DNA of 63,539 nt from an uncultured Prevotellaceae bacterium (GTDB taxonomy: Bacteria; Bacteroidota; Bacteroidia; Bacteroidales; Bacteroidaceae): contig OMZE01000025.1 of NCBI GenBank assembly GCA_900315455.1, positions 1 to 63,539 on the forward strand, written 5' to 3'. A program made the position numbers and the translations under genes. Under the pieces are notes generated by a model. That model was given only the letters and a program-made list of their open reading frames with translations. It made no database searches and was not told where the DNA came from. Below are positions 27,611 to 35,489 of the stretch, piece after piece (positions within the stretch are counted from its first letter, which is position 1; each line of letters begins with the position of its first letter).

Positions 27611-28066
27611 ATGAAAACAATGAAACAAGTGGCTCGTCGTTCGTCCTTTGAATACCGCGACGACAGGAGCCGGAATCTTTTGGAGGTATTCAACCGTTTG
27701 TTCAACGCCATTGCCGATGCCCGTGTCGACGACGTGCTCCGTCTTGCTGTAGCCTGTCCTGCCCGTCGTTTCTGGGTGAGTGAGGAGCGAGCACTGCGTG
27801 TGGTCCATCAGATGGAGCGCATGCCGCTGCCGCCCAAGTGCAATGTCCTCAAGCGCGAGATGTATGAGGAAATCTTCCGTCGTTACTGCGAGGCGCGTTC
27901 TGCCCATTCTGATTGGTCCGACCTCCGCTGTGTCAGCAGTGTGGTCAACCAAGAGGCCCCCTCGTTCTACCTCTCGGTGAGCAGCGCGCATGCCATCCTC
28001 GTGCAGGAGAAAAGGCGATGTCGCATCGAGACCCTTCAGCGACTCACACGACATCTGGCAGCATAG
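27611..28066 (+). CDS. Conserved phage-type protein, possible small terminase
   Basis: A 151-aa basic, helical protein: RDDRSRNLLEVFNRLF, DVLRLAVACPARRFWVSEERA, KREMYEEIFRRYCEARS and a C-terminal FYLSVSSAHAILVQEKRRCR. This pattern is familiar from Bacteroidales prophages near the terminase, and an N-terminal DNA-binding helical bundle would fit a small terminase subunit, but I cannot prove the role. It has its own consensus promoter and points away from the terminase. No signal peptide or membrane segment. Confidence 0.45.
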   Translation: MKTMKQVARRSSFEYRDDRSRNLLEVFNRLFNAIADARVDDVLRLAVACPARRFWVSEERALRVVHQMERMPLPPKCNVLKREMYEEIFRRYCEARSAHSDWSDLRCVSSVVNQEAPSFYLSVSSAHAILVQEKRRCRIETLQRLTRHLAA

Positions 28067-28134
28067 GCGGTAATATGCTGAAACAGAGTGAAAATGATAA
28101 CAGGTAATAGAAGATTCGCAGTGCCGGTGTCTGT

Positions 28135-28845
28135 TTAACTGCCGAGTTGTTTCAATCCCTCGGCATAGTCGCGCTCTATGGCGGCGAGGGCGTCCTTGAA
28201 TTCCATGCCCATGACCTTCACGTCGAGCGGTTTGATGTTGGTGTACATGATGTCGAGGATTTCGGCATGTGCCTTGTCCAGTTCCTCTACGGTAGTGGCC
28301 TCTGCCATCTTGTCCATGAGTGTCTCCACCTCGCTGATATAAGCCTGTGCCGAAGCCTTTTCAGTACGAGTGGTACGCCGCTCCCCGGTGTTGGTACCCT
28401 TCTTTGCTGCGGGCTTTGTGGTCCTGGCCGTTTTCTTGTTGGTAGAGGAGCGCTTGCGGGTGGTCGCAGGCACCTCCTCTTCCTCTTCCATCTCTTCTGC
28501 CGGGGCATGCTTGATGTTGCGCACCACGAAGAAGGCCACGATGCCCAGGATGACGCCGAGCACGCACATCCCCACGAAGAGGTTGAAGTTCTGCCATGCG
28601 ATGCCGAGCCAGTAGCCCAGGCCGATGGTCGCTGCCGCCACACCCAATGCCCAGAGGAAACTCGTGCTCAGTTTCGTCTTGTTGTACACCCCTGTCCCGA
28701 GGATGCTGGAGTTGATGTATACACCCTTTTTGCTGATATTCAATTTTGCCCCTTTCGGTCCTATCGACAGGCTTGGTCCTGTCTTGCTGATGTTGAGTTT
28801 CACCCAGGGCAGAATCTTGATGGATTTTCGGATATAGGTAGGCAT
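28135..28845 (-). CDS. DUF4236-domain membrane protein
   Basis: A 236-aa protein. Residues 1-55 match DUF4236: RKSIKILPWVKLNISKTGPS then SIGPKGAKLNISKKGVY, a Gly/Ser-rich beta segment. Two hydrophobic helices follow (about 62-80 and 88-110). The rest is an acidic stretch (EEMEEEEEVP), a Lys/Arg/Thr-rich linker and a final helical domain. The function of DUF4236 is unknown. It lies 35 bases downstream of serB on the same strand and may be co-transcribed. Confidence 0.75.
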   Translation of the reverse strand: MPTYIRKSIKILPWVKLNISKTGPSLSIGPKGAKLNISKKGVYINSSILGTGVYNKTKLSTSFLWALGVAAATIGLGYWLGIAWQNFNLFVGMCVLGVILGIVAFFVVRNIKHAPAEEMEEEEEVPATTRKRSSTNKKTARTTKPAAKKGTNTGERRTTRTEKASAQAYISEVETLMDKMAEATTVEELDKAHAEILDIMYTNIKPLDVKVMGMEFKDALAAIERDYAEGLKQLGS

Positions 28846-28880
28846 GATATGAGGTTATTGATGATTGATGGTGTGCGTGT

Positions 28881-30125
28881 TCAGTTGCCGTCTTCTCCCA
28901 GGTAGGAGTCTTTGAAGCCGAGGAAATAGAGTACGCCGTCGAGTCCGATGGTATTGATCGACTGTCGTGCGTTGGCCACTACACGGGGCTTGGCATGGAA
29001 GGCGATGCCCAGTCCGGCCTGCGATATCATCGGCAGGTCGTTGGCACCGTCGCCCACGGCGATGGTCTGCGCGAGGTTCACCTTCTCTACTTGGGCGATG
29101 AGTTTCAACAGTTCTGCCTTGCGGTGTCCGTCAACGATTTCTCCCAGGTATCTTCCCGTGAGTTTGCCGTCATCGTCCACTTCCAGTTCGTTGGCATACA
29201 TATAGTCGATGCCGTAGCGTCGCTGCAGGTATTCTCCGAAATAGGTGAAGCCTCCGCTGAGGATGGCTATCTTGTAGCCACAGCGTTTCAGTACCGCCAT
29301 CAGTCGGTCTACCCCTTCGGTGATGGGCAACTGTTCGGCTATCTCGCGCATCACGCTCACGTCAAGGCCTTTGAGGAGTGCCACGCGCTGGGTAAAACTC
29401 TCCTTGAAGTCTATCTCCCCGCGCATCGCCCGTTCGGTGATGGCTTTCACTTCGTCACCCACGCCGGCGCGTATGGCCAGTTCGTCGATACACTCCGTCT
29501 GGATGAGTGTGGAGTCCATATCGAAGCAGATGAGTCGCCGCATGCGCCGGTACATGTCATCGCGCTGCAGTGAGAAATCCATTTCCATGTCAGCCGAGAG
29601 CCGCATGAGTCGTGCCTGCATCTCGCTGCGGTTGATCGACCCGCGGAGTGAGAACTGTATGCACGCCCTGCTGTTCTGTTGTGGTTGGCGGATGCTTCGT
29701 CTTCCGGTGAGTCTCAGGATGGAATCGATGTTTACCCCTTGTTCGGCGATGACCTTCGTTGCCGCCTCTATCTGTGCGGCCGATAGTGTGCGTCCTATCA
29801 GGGTGAGGATATAGCGGTTTTTCCCTTGGCGCCCCACCCATGCCTCGTATTCGTCGTCGCTGATAGGTGAGAAACCGATATTCACGCCCAGTTCGGTGGC
29901 TTTGAACAGAAGTTCTTTCATCACCTGTCCGGAGTGCATCTCGTCGATGCGTATCAGGATACCGAGGGAGAGGGTACTGTGGATGTCGGCCTGGCCGATG
30001 TCGAGAATCTGTGCTTCGTAACGGGCGAGGATGCCCATTATCGAGGCTGTCAGGCCGGGGCGGTCTTGTCCGGTGATGCTCACCAGAATTTGTTCTTCCT
30101 TATTGTTGCTGAAAGGTGTTGTCAT
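28881..30125 (-). CDS. serB: Phosphoserine phosphatase with N-terminal ACT domains
   Basis: A 414-aa cytosolic enzyme for the last step of serine synthesis (phosphoserine to serine). Two ACT-type domains occupy about residues 10-90 and 100-175, starting with EQILVSITGQDRPGLTASIM. The HAD catalytic domain follows, with FDMDSTLIQTECIDE (nucleophile Asp near 200), SGGFTYF and GDGANDLPM motifs all present. Length is normal for two-ACT-domain SerB proteins. It lies between a DUF4236 gene and the metal ATPase, in the same direction. Confidence 0.95.
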   Translation of the reverse strand: MTTPFSNNKEEQILVSITGQDRPGLTASIMGILARYEAQILDIGQADIHSTLSLGILIRIDEMHSGQVMKELLFKATELGVNIGFSPISDDEYEAWVGRQGKNRYILTLIGRTLSAAQIEAATKVIAEQGVNIDSILRLTGRRSIRQPQQNSRACIQFSLRGSINRSEMQARLMRLSADMEMDFSLQRDDMYRRMRRLICFDMDSTLIQTECIDELAIRAGVGDEVKAITERAMRGEIDFKESFTQRVALLKGLDVSVMREIAEQLPITEGVDRLMAVLKRCGYKIAILSGGFTYFGEYLQRRYGIDYMYANELEVDDDGKLTGRYLGEIVDGHRKAELLKLIAQVEKVNLAQTIAVGDGANDLPMISQAGLGIAFHAKPRVVANARQSINTIGLDGVLYFLGFKDSYLGEDGN

Positions 30126-30212
30126 AACTTTTGCGTTTCTTTGGGCAAAATTAGATAAAAATTCGGACTTATAAGATTCTCCATGAATATTTCTTTATCA
30201 ACCGTCCGAAAA

Positions 30213-30254
30213 ACCTCAAACCTTAAACCTCAAACCTCAAACCTTAAACCTTAA
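30213..30254. repeat. Heptamer tandem repeat (CCTCAAA/CCTTAAA)n
   Basis: Six 7-bp units. The array runs into the end of the ATPase gene, whose last codons and stop lie in it. Related units occur at 50725-50751. Confidence 0.8.
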
Positions 30255-32186
30255 AACGCTGTTCAGCACCACGCTGATACTCGAGAACGCCATGAGGGCA
30301 CTCGCCCACATCGGGGTAATCTGGAAGTCGATGCCCACAAGATGTGCGGCGCCCGCTGCCAGGGGGATGCAAACCACGTTGTAGAGGAAAGCCCAGAAGA
30401 GATTCTGCCTGATGAGGCGCACCGTCTTCTGGCTCAGCGTCAGCGCCTCGGCGAGTCGTCGCAGGTCATCGCCCATGAGCGTCATCTGTGCCACGTCGAT
30501 GGCCACGTCGGTGCCGCCGCCCATGGCGATGCTCACGTCGGCCTTCGCCAGCGCCTGTGAGTCGTTGATGCCGTCGCCCACCATGGCCACGCACTTCCCC
30601 TCCGTCTGCAGGCGTGCCACCAACTCCTCCTTGTCGTGTGACTGCACCCCGCTGCGGTAATGGGTGATGCCCGCCTCGCCGGCCCAGTAGGCCACCGCCT
30701 CCTCCTTGTCGCCACTCATCATATACACCTCTACGCCCATGTGGGCCAACTGGTCCATGGCCTCGCGGGCATGTGGCTTCAGTGTCTCACGCTCCGTGAG
30801 CGGCAGGCTGTCGGCCTTGGTGAAGTCGATGGCGGGGTTGGCAGTGGTCAGCGTGCCCGTCTTGTCGATGACCATGGCATCTACCTGCCGAATCTTCTCC
30901 AGTGCCGTGGCGTCCTTGATGAGGATGTTGTGGTCGGCGGCCTTGCCGATGCCCACCATCAGGGCGGTGGGCGTGGCCAGTCCGAGGGCACACGGACAGG
31001 CGATGACAAGTACTGCCACTGCCGACATGATGGCGTGGGGCAGACCGGCGTTGCCCTCCACGGCCCACCATATGAGGAAGGTGGCGAGGGCTGCCAGTGC
31101 CACGGCGGGCACGAAGACCATCGCCAACCTGTCGACGGCGCGCTGCACGGGAGCCTTGCTCCCTTGTGCCTCTTCCACAAGTCGGATAATCTGGGCGAGG
31201 GTGGTGTCGTCGCCGGTCTTCTTTGCCCGCATCCGCAGGCGTCCCTGACTCACCACCGTCCCGGCGAGAACCGTCGACCCGCGTTCCTTCAGCACTGGCG
31301 CGGGTTCACCGGTAATCATCGCCTCGTCTACCCATGCCCCACTGTCGAGCATGAAACTCGTTGCCCAGGTCACCGTGCCGTCGACGGGGATTTTCTCGCC
31401 AGCCATCACCTCTATCACGTCGCCACGGCTGATGGTGGCAATGGGCACCTCCTCGGTCACGGCCCGTGTGGTGCCGTCGTCGGCGGTCACCTCTCCCTGA
31501 TAGAGGCGTGCTGTCTTGGGACGCATGCCCACCAGGCGGCTGATGGCTGCGGCGGTGGACTTACGGCTGTGGTGCTCGAGCAGTCGTCCGGTGAGCACGA
31601 AGGTGATAATCATCACCGAGGAGTCGTAGTAGGTGTGCCATGCGATGCCGCGGTCGCCCCACAGCCGGTCGCCCCAGAAGGTGTTCACCACGCTGAAGAC
31701 GAAGGCAATGCCGGTGCTCAGTGCCACGAGGGTGTCCATCGAGGCGGTGAGGTGCCGTAGTTGTTGCAGGGCCCGCGCATAGAACTCCCGCCCACAATAT
31801 ACCAGGTTGAAGGCGGCGAGCAGCATGGCGGTCTGGTTCGCCACGTCGCGGTTGCCCACTTTTACCCAGCCCATGGTGATAGCCATCACCAGGAGGGCTA
31901 TCGCCCACGACACCGCAACTTTCCGCCTGAGCAACACAAATCCGCGGTGCTCTATCTCTGCCGCGCTGCGGTCGGCTTCTATCACGAGGTCGTAGCCGAT
32001 AGCACTGATCTCGCGTTTCATGTCGTCGAGGCTGATGCGGCTCTCATCCCATTCCACGAGTGCTGTGCGGGTGGGCAGTGACACCGAGGCCGAGACGATG
32101 CCGTCGAGCGAGCGCAGGTGCCGCTCCACGTTGGCAGAGCAGGCTGAACAGGCCATGCCGATGACAGGGATAGTCTTTTTCTGCAT
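30237..32186 (-). CDS. P1B-type heavy-metal ATPase lacking the nucleotide-binding domain
   Basis: A 649-aa inner-membrane metal pump of the Cu+ type. Present: N-terminal metal-binding domain with GMACSACSANVE, eight membrane helices, actuator motif TGEP, CPCALGLATP in helix 6, phosphorylation site DKTGTLT (Asp441), SGDK and GDGINDS (from Gly537). Absent: the N domain. Only 96 residues separate Asp441 and Gly537, where CopA-type pumps have about 190, and neither the HP motif nor the glycine-rich ATP-binding loop is visible. The frame is open throughout, so this is a clean in-frame loss. The C-terminus runs into a heptamer repeat. Either ATP binds differently, or a partner supplies the domain, or the pump is inactive. 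Confidence 0.85.
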   Translation of the reverse strand: MQKKTIPVIGMACSACSANVERHLRSLDGIVSASVSLPTRTALVEWDESRISLDDMKREISAIGYDLVIEADRSAAEIEHRGFVLLRRKVAVSWAIALLVMAITMGWVKVGNRDVANQTAMLLAAFNLVYCGREFYARALQQLRHLTASMDTLVALSTGIAFVFSVVNTFWGDRLWGDRGIAWHTYYDSSVMIITFVLTGRLLEHHSRKSTAAAISRLVGMRPKTARLYQGEVTADDGTTRAVTEEVPIATISRGDVIEVMAGEKIPVDGTVTWATSFMLDSGAWVDEAMITGEPAPVLKERGSTVLAGTVVSQGRLRMRAKKTGDDTTLAQIIRLVEEAQGSKAPVQRAVDRLAMVFVPAVALAALATFLIWWAVEGNAGLPHAIMSAVAVLVIACPCALGLATPTALMVGIGKAADHNILIKDATALEKIRQVDAMVIDKTGTLTTANPAIDFTKADSLPLTERETLKPHAREAMDQLAHMGVEVYMMSGDKEEAVAYWAGEAGITHYRSGVQSHDKEELVARLQTEGKCVAMVGDGINDSQALAKADVSIAMGGGTDVAIDVAQMTLMGDDLRRLAEALTLSQKTVRLIRQNLFWAFLYNVVCIPLAAGAAHLVGIDFQITPMWASALMAFSSISVVLNSVLRFKV

Positions 32187-32289
32187 TTTCTTTCCTATAT
32201 TTATTTTTGCGAAATTACCCTTTTTAGTTTAAATGGCAAAGCAATTGGGATGGTTTTTGAAAAATCAGCAAAAAAAGTTTCCTTGTATT

Positions 32290-32318
32290 TTTGCTTTCAG
32301 ATTTTTTCATTATCTTTG
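32290..32318 (+). promoter_or_regulatory. Promoter of the first nucleoside kinase gene
   Basis: TTTG at 32290-32293 and TATCTTTG at 32311-32318 with a 17-base spacer (shorter than usual). It lies inside the upstream-extended frame, which rules out an ATG at 32250 and favours the GTG at 32367. Confidence 0.6.
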
Positions 32319-32366
32319 CACTATCTATCCCTGCACAAAAATTGTGCCACTAACACTCTCTTAACC

Positions 32367-32990
32367 GTGCATATCGTCATCGCTGGAAACATAGGTAGCG
32401 GAAAAACCACGCTTACCAATTTGCTCGCCAAGCATTATGGATGGGTTCCGAAATTTGAGCCCGTCGACCATAACCCCTATCTCGACGACTACTACAAAGA
32501 TATCCCGAGATGGTCGTTCGCCCTTGAGGTATTCTTCCTCAAGCAGCGCTTCCGCGACCTCCTCGACATCGCACAGTCGGATGTCACCGTCATCCAAGAC
32601 CGAAGCATCTTCGAGGGGGTGTATGTCTTTGCCGCCAACAACCATGCCATGGGCACTCTCGACGACCGCGACTTCGACTGCTACATGCAACTCTTCGAGT
32701 CGATGATGACTGTTGTCAAGGTGCCCGACCTCATGATATACCTTAGGGCCTCTATCCCGCATCTCGTGCAGAACATCCAGCGGCGGGGCAGGGACTATGA
32801 ACAACTCATGCAACTCGATTACCTGAAGAACCTCAACTTGCTCTATGAGGACTTCATCTACCAGCAATACAAGGGAAAAGTGCTCACCGTGAATGTCGAC
32901 GAAATCGATTTCCTCAACCGAAAGGCCGATCTCGCCAAAATCATAGAGCGCATCGATGCCAACCTCTTCGGACTGTTCCCCAATCAGTAA
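32367..32990 (+). CDS. Deoxynucleoside kinase (first of a tandem pair)
   Basis: A 207-aa cytosolic kinase that phosphorylates deoxynucleosides (deoxyadenosine/deoxyguanosine-type family). P-loop GNIGSGKTT near residues 6-14, EPVDHNPYLDDYY for substrate binding, and the DRSIFE motif near 87. GTG start at 32367 puts the P-loop at the family position, and the promoter lies downstream of any earlier start. It is followed after 48 bases by a paralogue sharing most motifs; a heptamer repeat lies between them. Confidence 0.9.
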   Translation: MHIVIAGNIGSGKTTLTNLLAKHYGWVPKFEPVDHNPYLDDYYKDIPRWSFALEVFFLKQRFRDLLDIAQSDVTVIQDRSIFEGVYVFAANNHAMGTLDDRDFDCYMQLFESMMTVVKVPDLMIYLRASIPHLVQNIQRRGRDYEQLMQLDYLKNLNLLYEDFIYQQYKGKVLTVNVDEIDFLNRKADLAKIIERIDANLFGLFPNQ

Positions 32991-32993
32991 GCC

Positions 32994-33035
32994 AATCTTT
33001 CATCTTTCATCTTTCATCTTTCATCTTTCATCTAT
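32994..33035. repeat. Heptamer tandem repeat (CATCTTT)n between kinase genes
   Basis: Four perfect CATCTTT units (33001-33028) with a degenerate unit on each side. It ends 3 bases before the second kinase ATG, so unit number changes would shift the ribosome-binding region. Confidence 0.85.
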
Positions 33036-33038
33036 AAA

Positions 33039-33668
33039 ATGCACATCGCAGTAGCCGGAAACATCGGAAGTGGCAAGACCACACTCACCAGAATGCTCGC
33101 CAAACGCTATGGCTGGGAGCCACGTTTTGAGCCCGTAGACAACAACCCCTATCTCGACGACTTCTATGCCGACATGGAACGGTGGTCGTTCAACCTCCAA
33201 ATATATTTCCTCAACAAACGCTTTAAGGAAGTGGTGGAAATATCAAAGAGCAAAGGATATATCATCCAAGACCGCACCATCTTTGAGGATGCCCGTATCT
33301 TCGCGCCCAACCTGCACGATATGGGGATGATGAGCGACCGCGACTTCGACAACTACAGCGACCTCTTCGACCTGATGATATCGCTCGTCGGTCTGCCCGA
33401 CCTGATGATATACATCCGCTCCACCATTCCCAACCTCGTGGCACAGATATCCAAGCGCGGGCGCGAGTTCGAGAAGTCCATCCGCATCGACTATCTCCAG
33501 GGACTCAACAAGCGCTACGAGGATTGGATAGAGGGTTACAAGGGCCATCTCATCATCGTCGATGGCGACACCTGCAAGTTTGAGAGCAACCCCTCCGACT
33601 TCAAGAAAATCACCGACAGTATCGACGCGCAACTCTACGGACTCTTCCCCTTCGACGAGCAGCGCTAA
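33039..33668 (+). CDS. Deoxynucleoside kinase (second of a tandem pair)
   Basis: A 209-aa paralogue of the preceding kinase: P-loop GNIGSGKTT (residues 6-14), EPVDNNPYLDDFY, DRTIFE and the lid arginines in ISKRGREFEKS. The pair resembles the dAK/dGK heterodimers of lactobacilli, where two kinases form a complex; heterodimer formation here is inference. Both copies look intact. Confidence 0.9.
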   Translation: MHIAVAGNIGSGKTTLTRMLAKRYGWEPRFEPVDNNPYLDDFYADMERWSFNLQIYFLNKRFKEVVEISKSKGYIIQDRTIFEDARIFAPNLHDMGMMSDRDFDNYSDLFDLMISLVGLPDLMIYIRSTIPNLVAQISKRGREFEKSIRIDYLQGLNKRYEDWIEGYKGHLIIVDGDTCKFESNPSDFKKITDSIDAQLYGLFPFDEQR

Positions 33669-33691
33669 ATGGCTGACACTTACAACAGGGT

Positions 33692-33717
33692 AGGGGCTCA
33701 GAACACTTTGAGCCCCT
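33692..33717 (+). terminator. Hairpin after the kinase pair
   Basis: AGGGGCTCA (33692-33700), 8-base loop, TGAGCCCCT (33709-33717). There is no strong T-run, so it may be a weak terminator. Confidence 0.55.
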
Positions 33718-34214
33718 AAATATGCCCCTAAAAAACTAAGGCCACTAAGGTCTTTATCGACTATCAGAAACCGCCACGAAATATTAAATTTTGTTAAATA
33801 TCATCTTTAAACCCTTATTTCAGTGGTTTTTAGCCAAAAGTTTTCGTGCAAATGTAGGTTTTTTCAAAAATAATTTCTACTTTTGCACCAAAGTAGATAT
33901 CAGACCTGCTTCATCCGTCATCAAAACCAAGGCGTTAGTGTGAGGAGAGGCACTGCCTGAATGGGCTGGTCTCTATCCTTTATGCGTATTATAATTGATG
34001 ATTCGGAGATTTTTTATAGAATAACAACATGCGAAAGGAATTATTGACATTTTCAAACACATCACTTGGCACCTGTTGGTAGGATTTGCTGGGTGACGTG
34101 ACATGTTTGTATTCCCCCGCATCGCGTTTTCATCTATGATTCTTCTCACCCCCATTGACGTTTCACAGTTAGACAATCAATAAATTCAATAAAATAACAA
34201 AAACAGAAATTATC
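33718..34214. other. Long leader region before the 373-aa secreted protein
   Basis: No gene is visible. A -7 box TACTTTTG (33878-33885) lies in the 7-base palindrome CTACTTT...AAAGTAG (33877-33883 and 33890-33896). If it is used, the message for the 34215 gene has a leader of about 320 bases, long enough for a structured RNA. I recognise no riboswitch class. Confidence 0.45.
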
Positions 34215-35336
34215 ATGAAAAAGTTTTTACTTGGAATTGCCATGCTGCTTACGGCAGGCTTTACGTTCGCACAGGAAAGCATTACCATTGTCCCAGTTGG
34301 CGACAACATGGTATTCGACATTGCAAATCCTGTAGAGAGCGTGGAACAAGAGTTCAACATTGTGTTCAATGTGAGTGCAGCAAATGAGTATAATCTGAGG
34401 TCTGCCAACTTCTGGATTCAACTTCCCGAGGGTTATGAGCCTCTGAAGGCTTATGGCAACAAACTGAGGCCGAAATACATTGACTTAATTGCTGAAAGCA
34501 GTCTTGCTATGCTCGAGGCTACTGTAGAGGTGGTCTACAAAGAGGATAAAAATGTGTTGGCCGTAGCACTTTATCATACCGCTGAGGATGTTGGCTTCCC
34601 CATGGGGACCACTGAGGCTGTGATGAAGTTTAAACTTGCTGCCACCGACAAGACTCCTGTTGGAGTACAGAACATCGGTGTGGTCAACAAGCCTTATCTC
34701 GATGGCTTTGATGGTGAGGATACCCGTCTGATGTTCACCACCATCGGTACATCTTCTCAGGAAATCTTCCCCGAAGAGACCCAGAATCCCGTGGAGTTCG
34801 CTGCAAAACTCACTGTGGGTACTCCAGGCTATGCCACCCTTAGTTGGCCTACAGCACTCGACTTCGCTGGCACTGGCCTCAAGGCTTCTGTAGCCACTGG
34901 CGTGGAGAATGGCTTCGTACAGCGTGCCGAGGTGACCTCTGTTCCCGCTGAGACTCCTGTCATCATCGAGGCTGCTGCTGGTTCCTACAACCTGAAGGGT
35001 GCCGCTGAGGCTGCCGCTCCTGCTACCAACATCCTCCTTGGCACTGCTGCTGCTGCCTATACTGCTACAAGCAGCACCTTCGCCCTGGCCAGCAAGACCG
35101 ACGGCGTGGGCTTCTACCGCTGCCAGGCAGGTGTGGAGATTCCCAAGTACAAGGCTTATATCGAGGATGCAGGTTCTGCTGCTGAGGGCTTCCTCTTCGA
35201 GGAGACCACAGGCATCAGCACTATCGATGCTCAGGAAGCCGACGCTGAGTCATACACACTCTCGGGTGTGCGTGTGAACCAGCCCACACAGAAAGGCATC
35301 TATATTGTCAACGGTAAGAAAGTCGTTGTGAAGTAA
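34215..35336 (+). CDS. Secreted protein with GKKVVVK-type C-terminal sorting tail
   Basis: A 373-aa exported protein. Signal peptide MKKFLLGIAMLL... cleaved near FAQ (residue 20). Residues about 20-180 form a cohesin-like or Ig-like beta domain (NIVFNVSAANEYNLRSANFW). About 195-330 is an Ala-rich beta region (GYATLSWPTALDFAG). The end SYTLSGVRVNQ...GIYIVNGKKVVVK resembles type IX secretion sorting tails; the same ending occurs in the next gene. Function unknown. A terminator follows, so it is a separate unit from the BspA-like gene. Confidence 0.65.
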   Translation: MKKFLLGIAMLLTAGFTFAQESITIVPVGDNMVFDIANPVESVEQEFNIVFNVSAANEYNLRSANFWIQLPEGYEPLKAYGNKLRPKYIDLIAESSLAMLEATVEVVYKEDKNVLAVALYHTAEDVGFPMGTTEAVMKFKLAATDKTPVGVQNIGVVNKPYLDGFDGEDTRLMFTTIGTSSQEIFPEETQNPVEFAAKLTVGTPGYATLSWPTALDFAGTGLKASVATGVENGFVQRAEVTSVPAETPVIIEAAAGSYNLKGAAEAAAPATNILLGTAAAAYTATSSTFALASKTDGVGFYRCQAGVEIPKYKAYIEDAGSAAEGFLFEETTGISTIDAQEADAESYTLSGVRVNQPTQKGIYIVNGKKVVVK

Positions 35337-35359
35337 TCGTGCTTCGACGATAGACACAT

Positions 35360-35405
35360 ATCCCTCCTTCGGTCCTTGGTACTCTAAGGCAAAGGAGGGA
35401 TTTTT
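35360..35405 (+). terminator. Intrinsic terminator
   Basis: ATCCCTCCTT (35360-35369) pairs with AAGGAGGGAT (35392-35401), followed by TTTT. It separates the 373-aa secreted protein from the BspA-like gene. Confidence 0.75.
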
Positions 35406-35489
35406 AAAATTTTGGCTTGCATATATATTAATGTGTAGCCCAAAGACCCCTGATAATAATTGATTGATAAATACTAACTTTATTTTTTT

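Noticed and set aside
30660-31760. A 366-codon forward ORF opposite the metal ATPase
   Set aside because: Antisense to conserved transporter sequence; His/Gly-rich composition without domains.
28881-33668. serB, metal ATPase and nucleoside kinases as phage-carried cargo genes
   Set aside because: They are full-length housekeeping types with their own promoters or terminators and dispersed repeats; there is no phage gene order around them.
33718-34214. Known riboswitch in the long leader
   Set aside because: No recognisable cobalamin, TPP, SAM or other conserved core could be matched by eye.
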